From a virus, in IMG/VR virus record IMGVR_UViG_3300042516_000180, positions 1-35,568 of that record: a DNA stretch of 35,568 nucleotides. One strand, written 5' to 3'. The notes beneath the pieces were generated by a model that searched no databases, was not told the origin of the DNA, and worked only from the letters and a program-made list of their open reading frames with translations. Positions 17,023-23,607 of the stretch are shown in pieces. The position numbers and the translations under genes were made by a program. Position 1 is the stretch's first letter. Every line of letters begins with the position of its first letter.

Positions 17023-17038
17023 GTTAAGATTACTTACA
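17023..17038 (+). promoter_or_regulatory. Operator abutting the repressor start codon
   Basis: GTTAAGATTACTTACA is close to the perfect palindrome at 14337 (15 leading bases identical to its reverse complement, save the last few). Its last base is the A of ATG 17038. A candidate -10 TAAGAT (17025-17030) with -35 TTAACA-like bases farther upstream would give a start at or near the ATG. This suggests autoregulation and perhaps a leaderless mRNA, as for lambda cI. Confidence 0.5.
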
Positions 17039-17259
17039 TGAACTCAGTCGCTATTATTCGTTTATTGGGTGGGCCAACCAAAGTAGCTAAGATGCTAGGC
17101 ATCAGCGTACCTGCGGTATCCATGTGGCAAAACGGAGATATACCGCATGACAAGCTGGTGATCCTAGCCGCAACCCTTGAGAAACAAAGCCACGGTCTAA
17201 TCACCCGAAAAACTTTATTTCCTGAAACCTATAAATTAATTTGGCCTGAATTAATTTAA
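17038..17259 (+). CDS. Cro/YdaS-type HTH repressor
   Basis: 73 residues from ATG 17038; an upstream ATG at 17008 would place the operator inside the coding sequence and has no better ribosome-binding site. The helix-turn-helix reads GGPTKVAKMLGISVPAVSMW (residues 11-30), as in P22 Cro and YdaS proteins, with a C-terminal IWPEL tail. It is the only DNA-binding regulator apparent in the genome, sits between divergent promoters, and its likely operator recurs five times. No cI partner, integrase or excisionase is seen, so lysogeny cannot be concluded. Confidence 0.75.
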   Translation: MNSVAIIRLLGGPTKVAKMLGISVPAVSMWQNGDIPHDKLVILAATLEKQSHGLITRKTLFPETYKLIWPELI

Positions 17260-17261
17260 TG

Positions 17262-17405
17262 TATACTTGCTGGTAAGCGGATTGAACCCCGTTAGTAACA
17301 TACCAGCCTAAAGCCCTTGAAGGGTAGTTTTTGAGCATTTTGGAAAGGCTGGCTGGTCTTTTCTAAAGTGGGTTCAACTTAGAAACTACTCTTGAAGGGC
17401 TTTTT
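17262..17405 (+). ncRNA. Structured RNA candidate with alternative terminator stem
   Basis: A -10 like TATACT (17262-17267) precedes a transcript that can fold in two ways. Fold 1: TTGAACCC (17282-17289) with GGGTTCAA (17370-17377), enclosing ACCAGCC (17302-17308) with GGCTGGT (17351-17357). Fold 2: 17310-17330 pairs with 17383-17403 for 21 bp with one G.G mismatch and one G.U, followed by TTTTT. The folds interleave, so they are alternatives or a pseudoknot. The terminator-like end and lack of any ORF argue for an attenuator-type or stand-alone small RNA. Confidence 0.55.
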
Positions 17406-17681
17406 CTATTTCCGCTTCGTACTCCAAACGATATTAAGCACCTAGATGGGTGGCGTGGAATAGAACATGGGCTGGTTTACACCTGACAGCAAGCCCCGTA
17501 GACTTAAGTGGGTACTACACAAGTTACAAGGACAATGGTGATAGACAACCTTGTATCGATTGAACACTACCTTAGGGAGCATTAGTTCGGGATCAACTTC
17601 CTGAATGGATGGGGTGCTATCACCTTTGGGATACCTATGACGAAAAAACAACACTAAGGGTATATCCTAATCAAATACCTG
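17406..17681. other. Remainder of the gene-free region, some pairing, unknown
   Basis: No convincing gene. A 70-codon minus-strand frame (17442-17654) is probably spurious. Perfect pairings are GGTGATAG (17537-17544) with CTATCACC (17617-17624), and ACAAGG (17526-17531) with CCTTGT (17549-17554); they interleave. It may continue the RNA above or be a replication origin or packaging region. I cannot tell. Confidence 0.3.
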
Positions 17682-17710
17682 TTGACATAGTTAAGCTACC
17701 TTAATAAACT
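17682..17710 (+). promoter_or_regulatory. Rightward early promoter with operator
   Basis: TTGACA (17682-17687) and TAAACT (17705-17710) are 17 nt apart. The spacer holds operator GTTAAGCTACCTTAAT (17690-17705). It is the strongest -35 in the genome and would drive the rightward early genes from 17754. Confidence 0.75.
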
Positions 17711-17714
17711 GGTA

Positions 17715-17732
17715 TCACTCAATAACGAGTGA
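17715..17732 (+). promoter_or_regulatory. 5' leader hairpin, second copy
   Basis: TCACTC-AATAAC-GAGTGA forms a perfect 6-bp stem at about +1, followed by GATAGAAAAAGGAG. It matches the leader at 14307-14325 in position and flanks but not in stem sequence. Confidence 0.55.
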
Positions 17733-17753
17733 GATAGAAAAAGGAGCAACAAA

Positions 17754-17915
17754 ATGAAATCAAAAGGTCAAGGCAAAAAAGAATTTGTAGTTATGCAATT
17801 AGATGACTACAAAAATGAGTGGAAAGTTTGGAGCGTTCCAGTAACCATCAAACAAGCATATTTTATTCTTGCTCGCAAAAATCCACAGTACTACAAAATT
17901 TCAGAAATCAAATAA
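17754..17915 (+). CDS. Small early protein (53 aa)
   Basis: 53 residues with an AAGGAG ribosome-binding site 8 nt from the ATG. Basic and aromatic (KNEWKVWSVPVTIKQAYFIL, then RKNPQYYKIS). First gene behind the strongest early promoter, so probably one of the first phage proteins made; such genes often redirect the host. No family recognised. Confidence 0.6.
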   Translation: MKSKGQGKKEFVVMQLDDYKNEWKVWSVPVTIKQAYFILARKNPQYYKISEIK

Positions 17916-17921
17916 TTAACC

Positions 17922-17937
17922 AGCCCCTACGGGGGCT
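17922..17937 (+). terminator. AGCCCC-UACG-GGGGCU hairpin after first early gene
   Basis: A 6-bp stem with the same C(UACG)G loop as 13990-14003, starting 7 nt after the stop. It is followed by ACCTTTAAAGG, not a clean U run. It may lower read-through or define the 3' end of the first early mRNA. Confidence 0.6.
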
Positions 17938-17958
17938 ACCTTTAAAGGTGAGATAGAC

Positions 17959-18219
17959 ATGACAATTAAAAAAACCCCAAAAGCCAAGCCGCTTACAAAG
18001 CTACAACAGGCAGAGCGTAAAGCCGCAAACATGGAATATGCGATTTACGATACATACAATAATTTTGATGAATTGTTTGCATTGCTTAGACTTTACAAAG
18101 ATTACATCGAAAGCCCAAATTACAACAAATACACCGCCAAAAGCGCATTAAACGGCATTTTTACTAACGCCATCAGTATGCAGACAACCATGATGGATCA
18201 ATCAGGATTGGAGTGGTAA
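17959..18219 (+). CDS. Unknown small helical protein
   Basis: 86 residues. Lys-rich N-terminus (TIKKTPKAKPLTKLQQAERK), then helices with many Tyr/Asn (YAIYDTYNNFDELFALLRLY). Good GTGAGATAGAC leader. Overlaps the 22-codon gene at 18219 by 1 nt. No function apparent. Confidence 0.5.
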   Translation: MTIKKTPKAKPLTKLQQAERKAANMEYAIYDTYNNFDELFALLRLYKDYIESPNYNKYTAKSALNGIFTNAISMQTTMMDQSGLEW

Positions 18220-18287
18220 TGAAAGATTTATTGGGTGCTTGTTTGCTGGGCGCAATCCTTGGTGCAATGTTGGCATACGGTATCTAA
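18219..18287 (+). CDS. Tiny hydrophobic protein (22 aa)
   Basis: ATG overlaps the previous TAA (TAATG). It reads KDLLGACLLGAILGAMLAY, one short membrane helix. Followed immediately by another TM microprotein. Too short to be sure, but coupled starts on both sides support expression. Confidence 0.4.
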   Translation: MKDLLGACLLGAILGAMLAYGI

Positions 18288-18389
18288 ATGGTAGAAACCG
18301 TCATGACCGTGTTTGCAATTGGCGTGTTTATCATCTTTGCCACGCTTATGTTTATTGCCGCATTTCTTTATTTTTGGATGGACAAATGA
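18288..18389 (+). CDS. Small membrane protein (33 aa)
   Basis: Starts directly after the previous stop. One TM segment over about residues 5-29 (VMTVFAIGVFIIFATLMFIA). It ends in an ATGA overlap with the replication-like gene. Perhaps a membrane microprotein; function unknown. Confidence 0.4.
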   Translation: MVETVMTVFAIGVFIIFATLMFIAAFLYFWMDK

Positions 18390-18763
18390 CCTTTCAAAAT
18401 TTTTACGCTATGTATCCCCGCAAAATGGGGCGCAAAGAGGCTGAAAAAAGCTGGAATAGGCTAACCCCTACCCAGCAAGCAGAATGCCTACAAGCCCTGC
18501 CAAACTACCTTAAATACTGGAAGATCAAGCAGACGCAAAAAGATTTCATCCCGTACCCCGCCACATTTTTGAACCAAGAACGCTGGACTGACGAGATTGA
18601 CTTTGAACCTACCAAAAAGCCCGAACTGCCGTGGTATTCCAGCGAGGAACTTACCGCCCGTAAAGCGCAGGAAGTTAATTGCCCCGCTTATGCGGGCGAG
18701 GCGTGGCAACAATGGCGGGCAAGGATTAGCCAAAAGATCAAGCAGATTGAGGAACAGATGTGA
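18386..18763 (+). CDS. Replication-initiator C-terminal-domain-like protein
   Basis: 125 residues from the ATG coupled (ATGA) to the previous gene; earlier in-frame start at 18239 would run through the two microproteins. FYAMYPRKMGRKEAEKSWNR at the N-terminus, then DFIPYPATFLNQERWTDEID (about residues 52-71), is the domain usually found at the C-terminus of phage replication initiators (O/DnaT-like). Here it stands alone with a short helical tail. It may recruit host helicase loader. No helicase or polymerase gene accompanies it. Confidence 0.6.
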   Translation: MTFQNFYAMYPRKMGRKEAEKSWNRLTPTQQAECLQALPNYLKYWKIKQTQKDFIPYPATFLNQERWTDEIDFEPTKKPELPWYSSEELTARKAQEVNCPAYAGEAWQQWRARISQKIKQIEEQM

Positions 18764-18921
18764 AAAACTTTCGAGATGATTACCTTGTAGATTGGTACAT
18801 CGGGGTAGCCAAAAGGCGTGGCTGGGATGAGGTCGTTAGACTGCTGGCGCAATACCCCAAGGATGAAGAACGCATGAAGATGCTTATTAAAAAAAGGTTA
18901 GCAAATGAACGACCTGTTTGA
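18760..18921 (+). CDS. Small basic protein (53 aa)
   Basis: GTG start overlapping the preceding stop (ATGTGA). It reads KNFRDDYLVDWYIGVAKRRG and continues as a basic helix (EERMKMLIKKRL). Its stop overlaps the next gene by 17 nt. Unknown, perhaps DNA-associated. Confidence 0.5.
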   Translation: MKNFRDDYLVDWYIGVAKRRGWDEVVRLLAQYPKDEERMKMLIKKRLANERPV

Positions 18922-19135
18922 TGACCAGTTTGATTACGACAAAGAATGGGAAGGGATGCCTGAGTTTGTATCCGAAGACCTTAAGTCTATTGCGGCTGTC
19001 ACGGTTAACTTTTTGACCGTAGAAGATATGAACGCATTTAGCGAACTGGTCGGCAGACGCATTACTTTTCAGACCAAAAGCATATTGTTCCCCGTAAAAG
19101 AACCCGTAAAGAAAATCTACATCGATGAATCCTAA
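18905..19135 (+). CDS. Phage protein of the EWxGMPEF type
   Basis: 76 residues. DKEWEGMPEFVSEDLKSIAA at about 12-31, then VTVNFLTVEDMNAFSELVGR and a final SILFP motif. This short domain is seen as an appendage of phage nuclease, ParB-like or methylase proteins, and here it is separate. It may act as a protein-protein or DNA module next to the TAGT gene, with which it overlaps by 11 nt. Confidence 0.5.
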   Translation: MNDLFDDQFDYDKEWEGMPEFVSEDLKSIAAVTVNFLTVEDMNAFSELVGRRITFQTKSILFPVKEPVKKIYIDES

Positions 19136-19955
19136 ACACCCTGTCTACATTATTTCCAAGGGCAGATGGGAAAGCCGCTTAACTAGCAAGTCGCTAGAAA
19201 AGATGGGCGTACCGTACTACATCGCTGTAGAGCCGCAGGAATACGACAACTACGCAGAGGTTATTGACCCAGCCAAGATACTGACTTTGCCGTTTAGTAA
19301 TCATGGCTTTGGTTCTACCCCCGCCCGTAACTGGTGCTGGGATCACTCAATCCAAAACGGACACGCCTACCATTGGATGCTGGATGACAACATCAACGGC
19401 TTTGTACGGCTAAACCGTAATGAGCGTGTACCCGTAGCGTCAGGCACGATATTTAGGGCGGCAGAGGATTTTGTTGAGCGGTACGACAATGTAGCCCAAG
19501 CTGGCTTTGAATACCGATTCTTTGCTGGCGGTAATAGGCGCAAGAAGCCACCGTTTAGGCTAAACAACCGCATCTTTTCCTGTATGTTAATCCGCAATGA
19601 CATACCGTACCGCTGGAGAACCAAGTACAACGAAGACACCATCCTATCGCTGGATTGCTTAGAAGGCGGCTGGTGTACGATCATGTTCCATTGTTTTTTG
19701 CAAAACAAAGCCGCAACACAGACGGTCAAGGGCGGTAACTCAGCCGAGTTTTACGACCACGAAGGTACGCTACCCAAGTCACAGATGTTGGTAGATGAGT
19801 ACCCGCACAGGGCTAAATTGGTGTGGCGTTATGACCGCTGGCATCACGAAGTTAGCTACGATGGATTTGAAAAGAATATGTTGAAAAAGAAGGAAGGGAT
19901 AGTTATTCCCAAGGGCGTAAACAATTACGGAATGAAACTAGTGGAGATAACATGA
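19125..19955 (+). CDS. TAGT-type glycosyltransferase (DNA base modification)
   Basis: 276 residues. A GT-A-like pattern: YIISKGRWESRLTSKSLEKM (8-27), VEPQEYDNYAE, FGSTPARNW (62-70), MLDDNI (85-90, a DxD-like metal site), YNEDT (168-172) and a KGGN near residue 203. This is the signature of phage TET-associated glycosyltransferases, a family proposed to add sugars to modified bases. No TET/JBP oxygenase or thymidylate-type hydroxymethylase is encoded here, so the acceptor is unclear. It could act on a host-made or directly on another substrate. Confidence 0.7.
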   Translation: MNPKHPVYIISKGRWESRLTSKSLEKMGVPYYIAVEPQEYDNYAEVIDPAKILTLPFSNHGFGSTPARNWCWDHSIQNGHAYHWMLDDNINGFVRLNRNERVPVASGTIFRAAEDFVERYDNVAQAGFEYRFFAGGNRRKKPPFRLNNRIFSCMLIRNDIPYRWRTKYNEDTILSLDCLEGGWCTIMFHCFLQNKAATQTVKGGNSAEFYDHEGTLPKSQMLVDEYPHRAKLVWRYDRWHHEVSYDGFEKNMLKKKEGIVIPKGVNNYGMKLVEIT

Positions 19956-20281
19956 GAGAGATAGACCCAAACCGCTGTATAGACTTTATCCTTGATAACG
20001 CTGGCAAGTACGCATCTGCGAAGGGTGAGTTAGCCCAGCTAGAAACCTATAAGAGTTCGCTTAAGGCCATAATGATGCAGAAGTCAGGCGAACAGACAAT
20101 CGGGGCGCAGGAACGGGAAGCATACGCCAGCCAAGACTACCAAGACTTGTGCAAAGCTATTGGTGCGGCTACCGAAAATGTCGAAAAGCTTAAGTGGGAA
20201 CTAGAAGCCGCAAGACTGCGCCATGCTACATGGCAAACTTTAGAAGTATCAAACCGTAACCAAGATCGGATATTAAAATGA
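19952..20281 (+). CDS. Unknown coiled-coil early protein
   Basis: 109 residues, helical. A Glu/Lys-rich helix (AKGELAQLETYKSSLKAIMM at 23-42) and ATENVEKLKWELEAARLRHA near 72-91 suggest an antiparallel coiled coil, somewhat like Gam/host-nuclease inhibitors. Such proteins accompany recombination genes in related phages. Overlaps the TAGT gene by 4 nt and the next by 4. Confidence 0.5.
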   Translation: MREIDPNRCIDFILDNAGKYASAKGELAQLETYKSSLKAIMMQKSGEQTIGAQEREAYASQDYQDLCKAIGAATENVEKLKWELEAARLRHATWQTLEVSNRNQDRILK

Positions 20282-20445
20282 TTACCCTAACAGAAGAATT
20301 TTTAATCTTAAAAACTTTGACCCGTATGTATGACGATGCCCTTAAAAACAACAACGCCATGCTGATGATGGAGATAGCCGTAGACATTGCTGAATGCGCT
20401 GAAAAGCTAGAACAAGCCAGCGTGGATCATGCCAATGTATCGTAA
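20278..20445 (+). CDS. Small acidic helical protein (55 aa)
   Basis: ATG overlaps the previous stop (ATGA). It reads ITLTEEFLILKTLTRMYDDA, then acidic helices. Overlaps the zinc-protein gene by 17 nt. Function unknown. Confidence 0.45.
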   Translation: MITLTEEFLILKTLTRMYDDALKNNNAMLMMEIAVDIAECAEKLEQASVDHANVS

Positions 20446-20725
20446 TAAAAGTCTATTAGAAATTGTTAGAAGCTTTCCTTGCACTAACTGCGGGGCTGTC
20501 GATGGCACAGTAGTAGCCGCACATTCAAATCAACTTAGGGATGGTAAAGGTCGTGGAATCAAAGCGCATGATTACAGAATTGCCGCAATGTGTTACACCT
20601 GTCACGCAGAAATTGACCAAGGGGCAACACTCAGCAAAGCGGAGAGAGTGGAATGTTGGGAAGAAGCGCACAGAAAAACGATTGCCTTGTTATTTGAATC
20701 AGGGTTTTTATATACCAAGTTTTGA
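20429..20725 (+). CDS. DUF1364-type zinc/HNH-like protein
   Basis: 98 residues. C18-x-x-C21 and C55-x-x-C58-H59 with H32 form a zinc-binding set, arranged as in the phage DUF1364 (Ref/NinG-like nuclease related) family: VVAAHSNQLRDGKGRGIKAH, then AMCYTCHAEIDQGATLSKAE. It sits directly before RusA, as recombination genes often do. A second in-frame ATG (20435) could also start it. Confidence 0.7.
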   Translation: MPMYRNKSLLEIVRSFPCTNCGAVDGTVVAAHSNQLRDGKGRGIKAHDYRIAAMCYTCHAEIDQGATLSKAERVECWEEAHRKTIALLFESGFLYTKF

Positions 20726-20729
20726 AGAA

Positions 20730-20822
20730 ATGACGCAAGACGCTGTGGAATTGTTAAACTCTCTTAATGTTGATCCTGACTCTACCTTTGCCGCCTACCG
20801 TAAACCACTACATAAAAAGTAG
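20730..20822 (+). CDS. Possible 30-codon coupling ORF
   Basis: 30 residues (TQDAVELLNSLNVDPDSTFA ...), overlapping the start of RusA by 56 nt. A GAAGAA lies just upstream. It could couple translation into rusA, or be chance. I keep it only as a weak candidate. Confidence 0.2.
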   Translation: MTQDAVELLNSLNVDPDSTFAAYRKPLHKK

Positions 20823-21150
20823 TGGGCATAGGCGTTATCTAAGCAAGGAAGCTATTGAATTTAAAAAACAAGTAGCTGACTATGTAGCCGAGTACAGAGT
20901 GCCAAAGCTGGGCGATGCCCGCATAGAAATGAAAATAGTTATTCATTTTGCCAATAAGCGTAGGCAAGATTTGGACAATCGTGTCAAGTCACTTTGGGAT
21001 GCATTAGGCGGCAACGGTGCTGGGGTGTTTGACGATGACAGCCAAATTGATGTGTTATTTTTGCAGAGAGGCGCAATAAAAAAAGGCGGTGGATGCCTTG
21101 TTTATATCGACATTCTTGATAAAATAGAGGAAACTACACCCATTACATAA
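20767..21150 (+). CDS. rusA: RusA-family Holliday junction resolvase
   Basis: 127 residues, the family's usual length. LILTLPLPPTVNHYIK at the N-terminus, then RRQDLDNRVKSLWDAL with D68/D70 and D78, and GVFDDDSQIDVL (D89-D91), the acidic catalytic set of RusA. It cuts four-way junctions in replicating or recombining DNA before packaging. It follows the DUF1364-like gene and precedes an unrelated small gene. Confidence 0.85.
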   Translation: MLILTLPLPPTVNHYIKSSGHRRYLSKEAIEFKKQVADYVAEYRVPKLGDARIEMKIVIHFANKRRQDLDNRVKSLWDALGGNGAGVFDDDSQIDVLFLQRGAIKKGGGCLVYIDILDKIEETTPIT

Positions 21151-21158
21151 GGATTTGT

Positions 21159-21515
21159 ATGGAAAACTGTGCGTTATTCCTAGCAACATTACTACACTCA
21201 GCGACCAATACGCATTTTTTCCATTGGTCTACTGATTCTTACGCCAAACACAAAGCACTTGCAAAGTATTACGACAGTATCATTGATTTAACGGATGCTT
21301 TTGCCGAATCCTATATGGGCAAATACGGTAAGTTCACCAGCTTTCCAAGCGTTTACCACCAACCTAAAGACCCAATCCGCTACATGGAGTCATTGCAAAG
21401 CTTTGTAAAAGAAGCCCGCATGGAATTACCTCAAGACAGCGAACTACAAAACATTGTTGATGAGATCGCTGACCTTATAAATGCCACCGCATACAAACTT
21501 AAGTTCTTGAAATAA
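21159..21515 (+). CDS. Dps/ferritin-like small protein (DUF5856-like)
   Basis: 118 residues. LLHSATNTHFFHWSTDSYAK then HKALAKYYDSIIDLTDAFAE (His/Asp/Glu-rich helices, about 11-50) resembles ferritin-like four-helix proteins, and the run is typical of the phage DUF5856 group. Whether it binds metal or DNA is not known. AAGGATTTGT separates it from rusA. Confidence 0.5.
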   Translation: MENCALFLATLLHSATNTHFFHWSTDSYAKHKALAKYYDSIIDLTDAFAESYMGKYGKFTSFPSVYHQPKDPIRYMESLQSFVKEARMELPQDSELQNIVDEIADLINATAYKLKFLK

Positions 21516-21525
21516 AAGGATATTT

Positions 21526-21711
21526 ATGCCATTAGATAAATCAGGTAGCAAGGAATCTGTAGGTAAAAATTACGACAAAGAGCGTCAATCGGGCAAGTCT
21601 AAAAAACAAAGTCTAGCGATTGCTTTAAATGTTGAGCGTGAGAACGCCAAGGGTAGCCGTAAAGCCAAGCTGGAAGACGCATACGCTAAGTACATTGAGG
21701 AAAAAGCATGA
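21526..21711 (+). CDS. Small basic phage protein
   Basis: 61 residues. PLDKSGSKESVGKNYDKERQ and a Lys-rich helix that is common in small phage proteins (KKQSLAIALNVERENAKGSR). Likely nucleic-acid associated by charge; function unknown. Overlaps the next gene by 4 nt. Confidence 0.5.
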   Translation: MPLDKSGSKESVGKNYDKERQSGKSKKQSLAIALNVERENAKGSRKAKLEDAYAKYIEEKA

Positions 21712-21974
21712 GTCGAAGGGATGACATTCGTGCCGCAGTAGAAAAGCACGATAAACCCATTCCTAAGACAACAACGGGCAAGGATAAGAATTACTTGCCC
21801 ACAGAGCAGGGCGCAGGTATGACCGCCAAAGGTAGAGCGGCATACAATCGTAAAAACAACGCCAACTTACAAGCACCTCAATCAAGTGGCCCACGGCACG
21901 ATAGTTTTTGTGCAAGGTCAAAAGGCTGGACAGGTGAGCGTGGTAAGGCGGCTAGAGCAAGGTGGAAATGCTAA
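21708..21974 (+). CDS. Small basic protein (DUF6321-like)
   Basis: 88 residues. GAGMTAKGRAAYNRKNNANL (about 39-58), then SFCARSKGW and a C-terminal Cys (ARARWKC). This motif is shared by small phage proteins that occur in runs like this one. Role unknown. Overlaps the next gene by 1 nt (TAATG). Confidence 0.6.
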   Translation: MSRRDDIRAAVEKHDKPIPKTTTGKDKNYLPTEQGAGMTAKGRAAYNRKNNANLQAPQSSGPRHDSFCARSKGWTGERGKAARARWKC

Positions 21975-22156
21975 TGAAAGACGGACTATATGCCAATATT
22001 CACCGCAAGAGGGCTAGGATCAAGGCGGGATCAGGCGAAAAGATGCGTAAGGTAGGTAGCGAAGGCGCACCATCCGCTAAAGACTTTAAGAAGTCTGCTA
22101 AGACTGCTAAACCTACACGCAGGGAAATGATTGCTTCTAAGATGAAGGATATGTGA
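21974..22156 (+). CDS. Small basic protein
   Basis: 60 residues from ATG 21974 coupled to the previous stop; a GTG at 21962 also opens the frame. Reads KDGLYANIHRKRARIKAGSG then Lys/Ser/Ala-rich repeats, ending in TRREMIASKMKDM. A common companion of the preceding protein in phages; possibly nucleic-acid associated. Confidence 0.5.
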   Translation: MKDGLYANIHRKRARIKAGSGEKMRKVGSEGAPSAKDFKKSAKTAKPTRREMIASKMKDM

Positions 22157-22302
22157 TGTTTAAAAAAGAAAAGATTAAACCTGAAAACAGCTTGCTTCAG
22201 CCTAAAAAAGAGTCAACGCTTGAAAGACAACAGCGTGAGCGTCTAGAGCGCAGAGCCGCCCTAGCTGACAAACTGAAAGACATGGACAAAGAAGTTAAGT
22301 AA
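22156..22302 (+). CDS. Charged short protein (48 aa)
   Basis: ATG overlaps the previous TGA by 1 nt (TGATG). The sequence is nearly all Lys/Glu/Arg/Leu (TLERQQRERLERRAALADKL at 21-40), a single charged helix. It ends just before the next ATG. Function unknown. Confidence 0.45.
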   Translation: MFKKEKIKPENSLLQPKKESTLERQQRERLERRAALADKLKDMDKEVK

Positions 22303-23607
22303 ATGAATTTAGCTGATGCATTACGGTCGTTTAGCGATAGGGTGGTAAACCTACCTACCGAAGCACAGCGATTTATGTACAACCCCCAAGCATTTACCCA
22401 AATGTTTGGCAGAAACCAGCTACCCAACGAAACAGGGTTTGCTGAAGGCGCAATGGTCGGTGACCGCAAATACGGTAGTGAAAAAGGCTTTCAGCAGGGT
22501 GAACCGCTGGCATTGCCTATAGCCGTAGCATCAATGGGCGCACCACTTGCCGCCCCTGCCGCTAGAGCATTAGCACCCAAAGCCGCAAGCATGGCTGAAG
22601 ATTACCTTGCTAAAATTGGTGGCGTTCAATACATTACCCCGCAGAATAAAGCCCTAGCTGACGCTATCCGCAATAAGCCAATTGGTGAGTTTGATGTGCG
22701 ATTTGACAATAAACGCAAGTCAGACATAGAAAAGATAGCCACTACTGTGCCTGTGGTCGAGCAATTAAACAAAACCCCAATCCCCAAGGTATCGCTGGCA
22801 GACTTTGAGGGTAGACCGTTTATTACCAGTATGTCTGACCGTACTGCCGCTGGCGGTGACTTGCTGGGCGTTAACGATGTTATGTTTAAAAGACCCGTAC
22901 ACCTGTATGGCGGGCAAGACTATATGTTTAACGCACCCAATCAGGTGTGGGCATCAGCACAAAGCGCAGTTAAGCCAATCCTTGAAAACGCCAAACTTCT
23001 TAAGGAAGTTACTGGACAGAATCCGCTATATATCCCTTGGAGAATGGCCCCATCGGGCGGTGACTTTGCTCACATGACGGGTGAAAGTATGCTGGGATAC
23101 GCTGAAGCCGCTATGGGTAAAACAGATAAAAAAGCGTTAAATGCCGCAATTAAAGATTTGATCCCAAGCTGGAAAGGCGTAGATTCTGCCGACAGCATTA
23201 CCCAATACAGAGCCGCCCCCAAGGTCGTAAGGGATTCGATCATGCAGATCATGGATAGGGATTTTAGAAACCTAGGCGGCTTAAACTATGGTCAAGCTAG
23301 ACTATCGGTTACTGATCCACGCCAAATCAATGCTATGGAAGGTGGAATACAAAACATTGGTGAAATTTTTGCAGACCAACCCATGATTATGAAATCAGGT
23401 CACCCATCGTATCCACGGGGCGTGGCAGGTCAAGGGCTGGGAACAATTGACAGAGAACTGAATATCTTTGAACTTTTGCCTAATGTGGTGAAAGAGCGTG
23501 GCATTGCTAACCCAAGAAACCCATCCGATCCTGACCTGCGAGCAATGCAGATGAAGCCGTACTCAGGAATCATTACCGCCAAGATGTTACGGGATCTAGG
23601 GCTTTAA
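22303..23607 (+). CDS. Large unknown protein, possibly virion-associated
   Basis: 434 residues. N-terminal part contains a PQAFTQMFGRNQLP segment and an Ala/Pro-rich hydrophobic stretch (LALPIAVASMGAPLAAPAAR, 66-85). The rest is mixed alpha/beta, with PFITSMSDRTAAGGDLLGVN and a later FADQPMIMKSGHPSYPRG. I see no catalytic signature that I can name. Size and position at the end of the early/middle run, before the leftward 23604 gene, fit an internal virion or host-interaction protein. Its stop is interleaved with that of the convergent 23604 gene. Confidence 0.5.
   Translation: MNLADALRSFSDRVVNLPTEAQRFMYNPQAFTQMFGRNQLPNETGFAEGAMVGDRKYGSEKGFQQGEPLALPIAVASMGAPLAAPAARALAPKAASMAEDYLAKIGGVQYITPQNKALADAIRNKPIGEFDVRFDNKRKSDIEKIATTVPVVEQLNKTPIPKVSLADFEGRPFITSMSDRTAAGGDLLGVNDVMFKRPVHLYGGQDYMFNAPNQVWASAQSAVKPILENAKLLKEVTGQNPLYIPWRMAPSGGDFAHMTGESMLGYAEAAMGKTDKKALNAAIKDLIPSWKGVDSADSITQYRAAPKVVRDSIMQIMDRDFRNLGGLNYGQARLSVTDPRQINAMEGGIQNIGEIFADQPMIMKSGHPSYPRGVAGQGLGTIDRELNIFELLPNVVKERGIANPRNPSDPDLRAMQMKPYSGIITAKMLRDLGL

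Noticed and set aside
17008-17037. Earlier start for the repressor
   Set aside because: It would place the operator inside the gene and has no Shine-Dalgarno sequence; ATG 17038 fits better.
17262-17405. tRNA or 6S RNA
   Set aside because: No T-loop or cloverleaf, and the pairing pattern lacks the 6S central bubble in one continuous hairpin.
17442-17654. 70-codon minus-strand gene in the gene-free region
   Set aside because: No ribosome-binding site, no family-like composition and overlapping inverted repeats.
20541-20822. 93-codon gene overlapping the zinc-protein gene
   Set aside because: Its first two thirds are an alternative frame of the well-supported 20429 gene; only the last 30 codons could be real.
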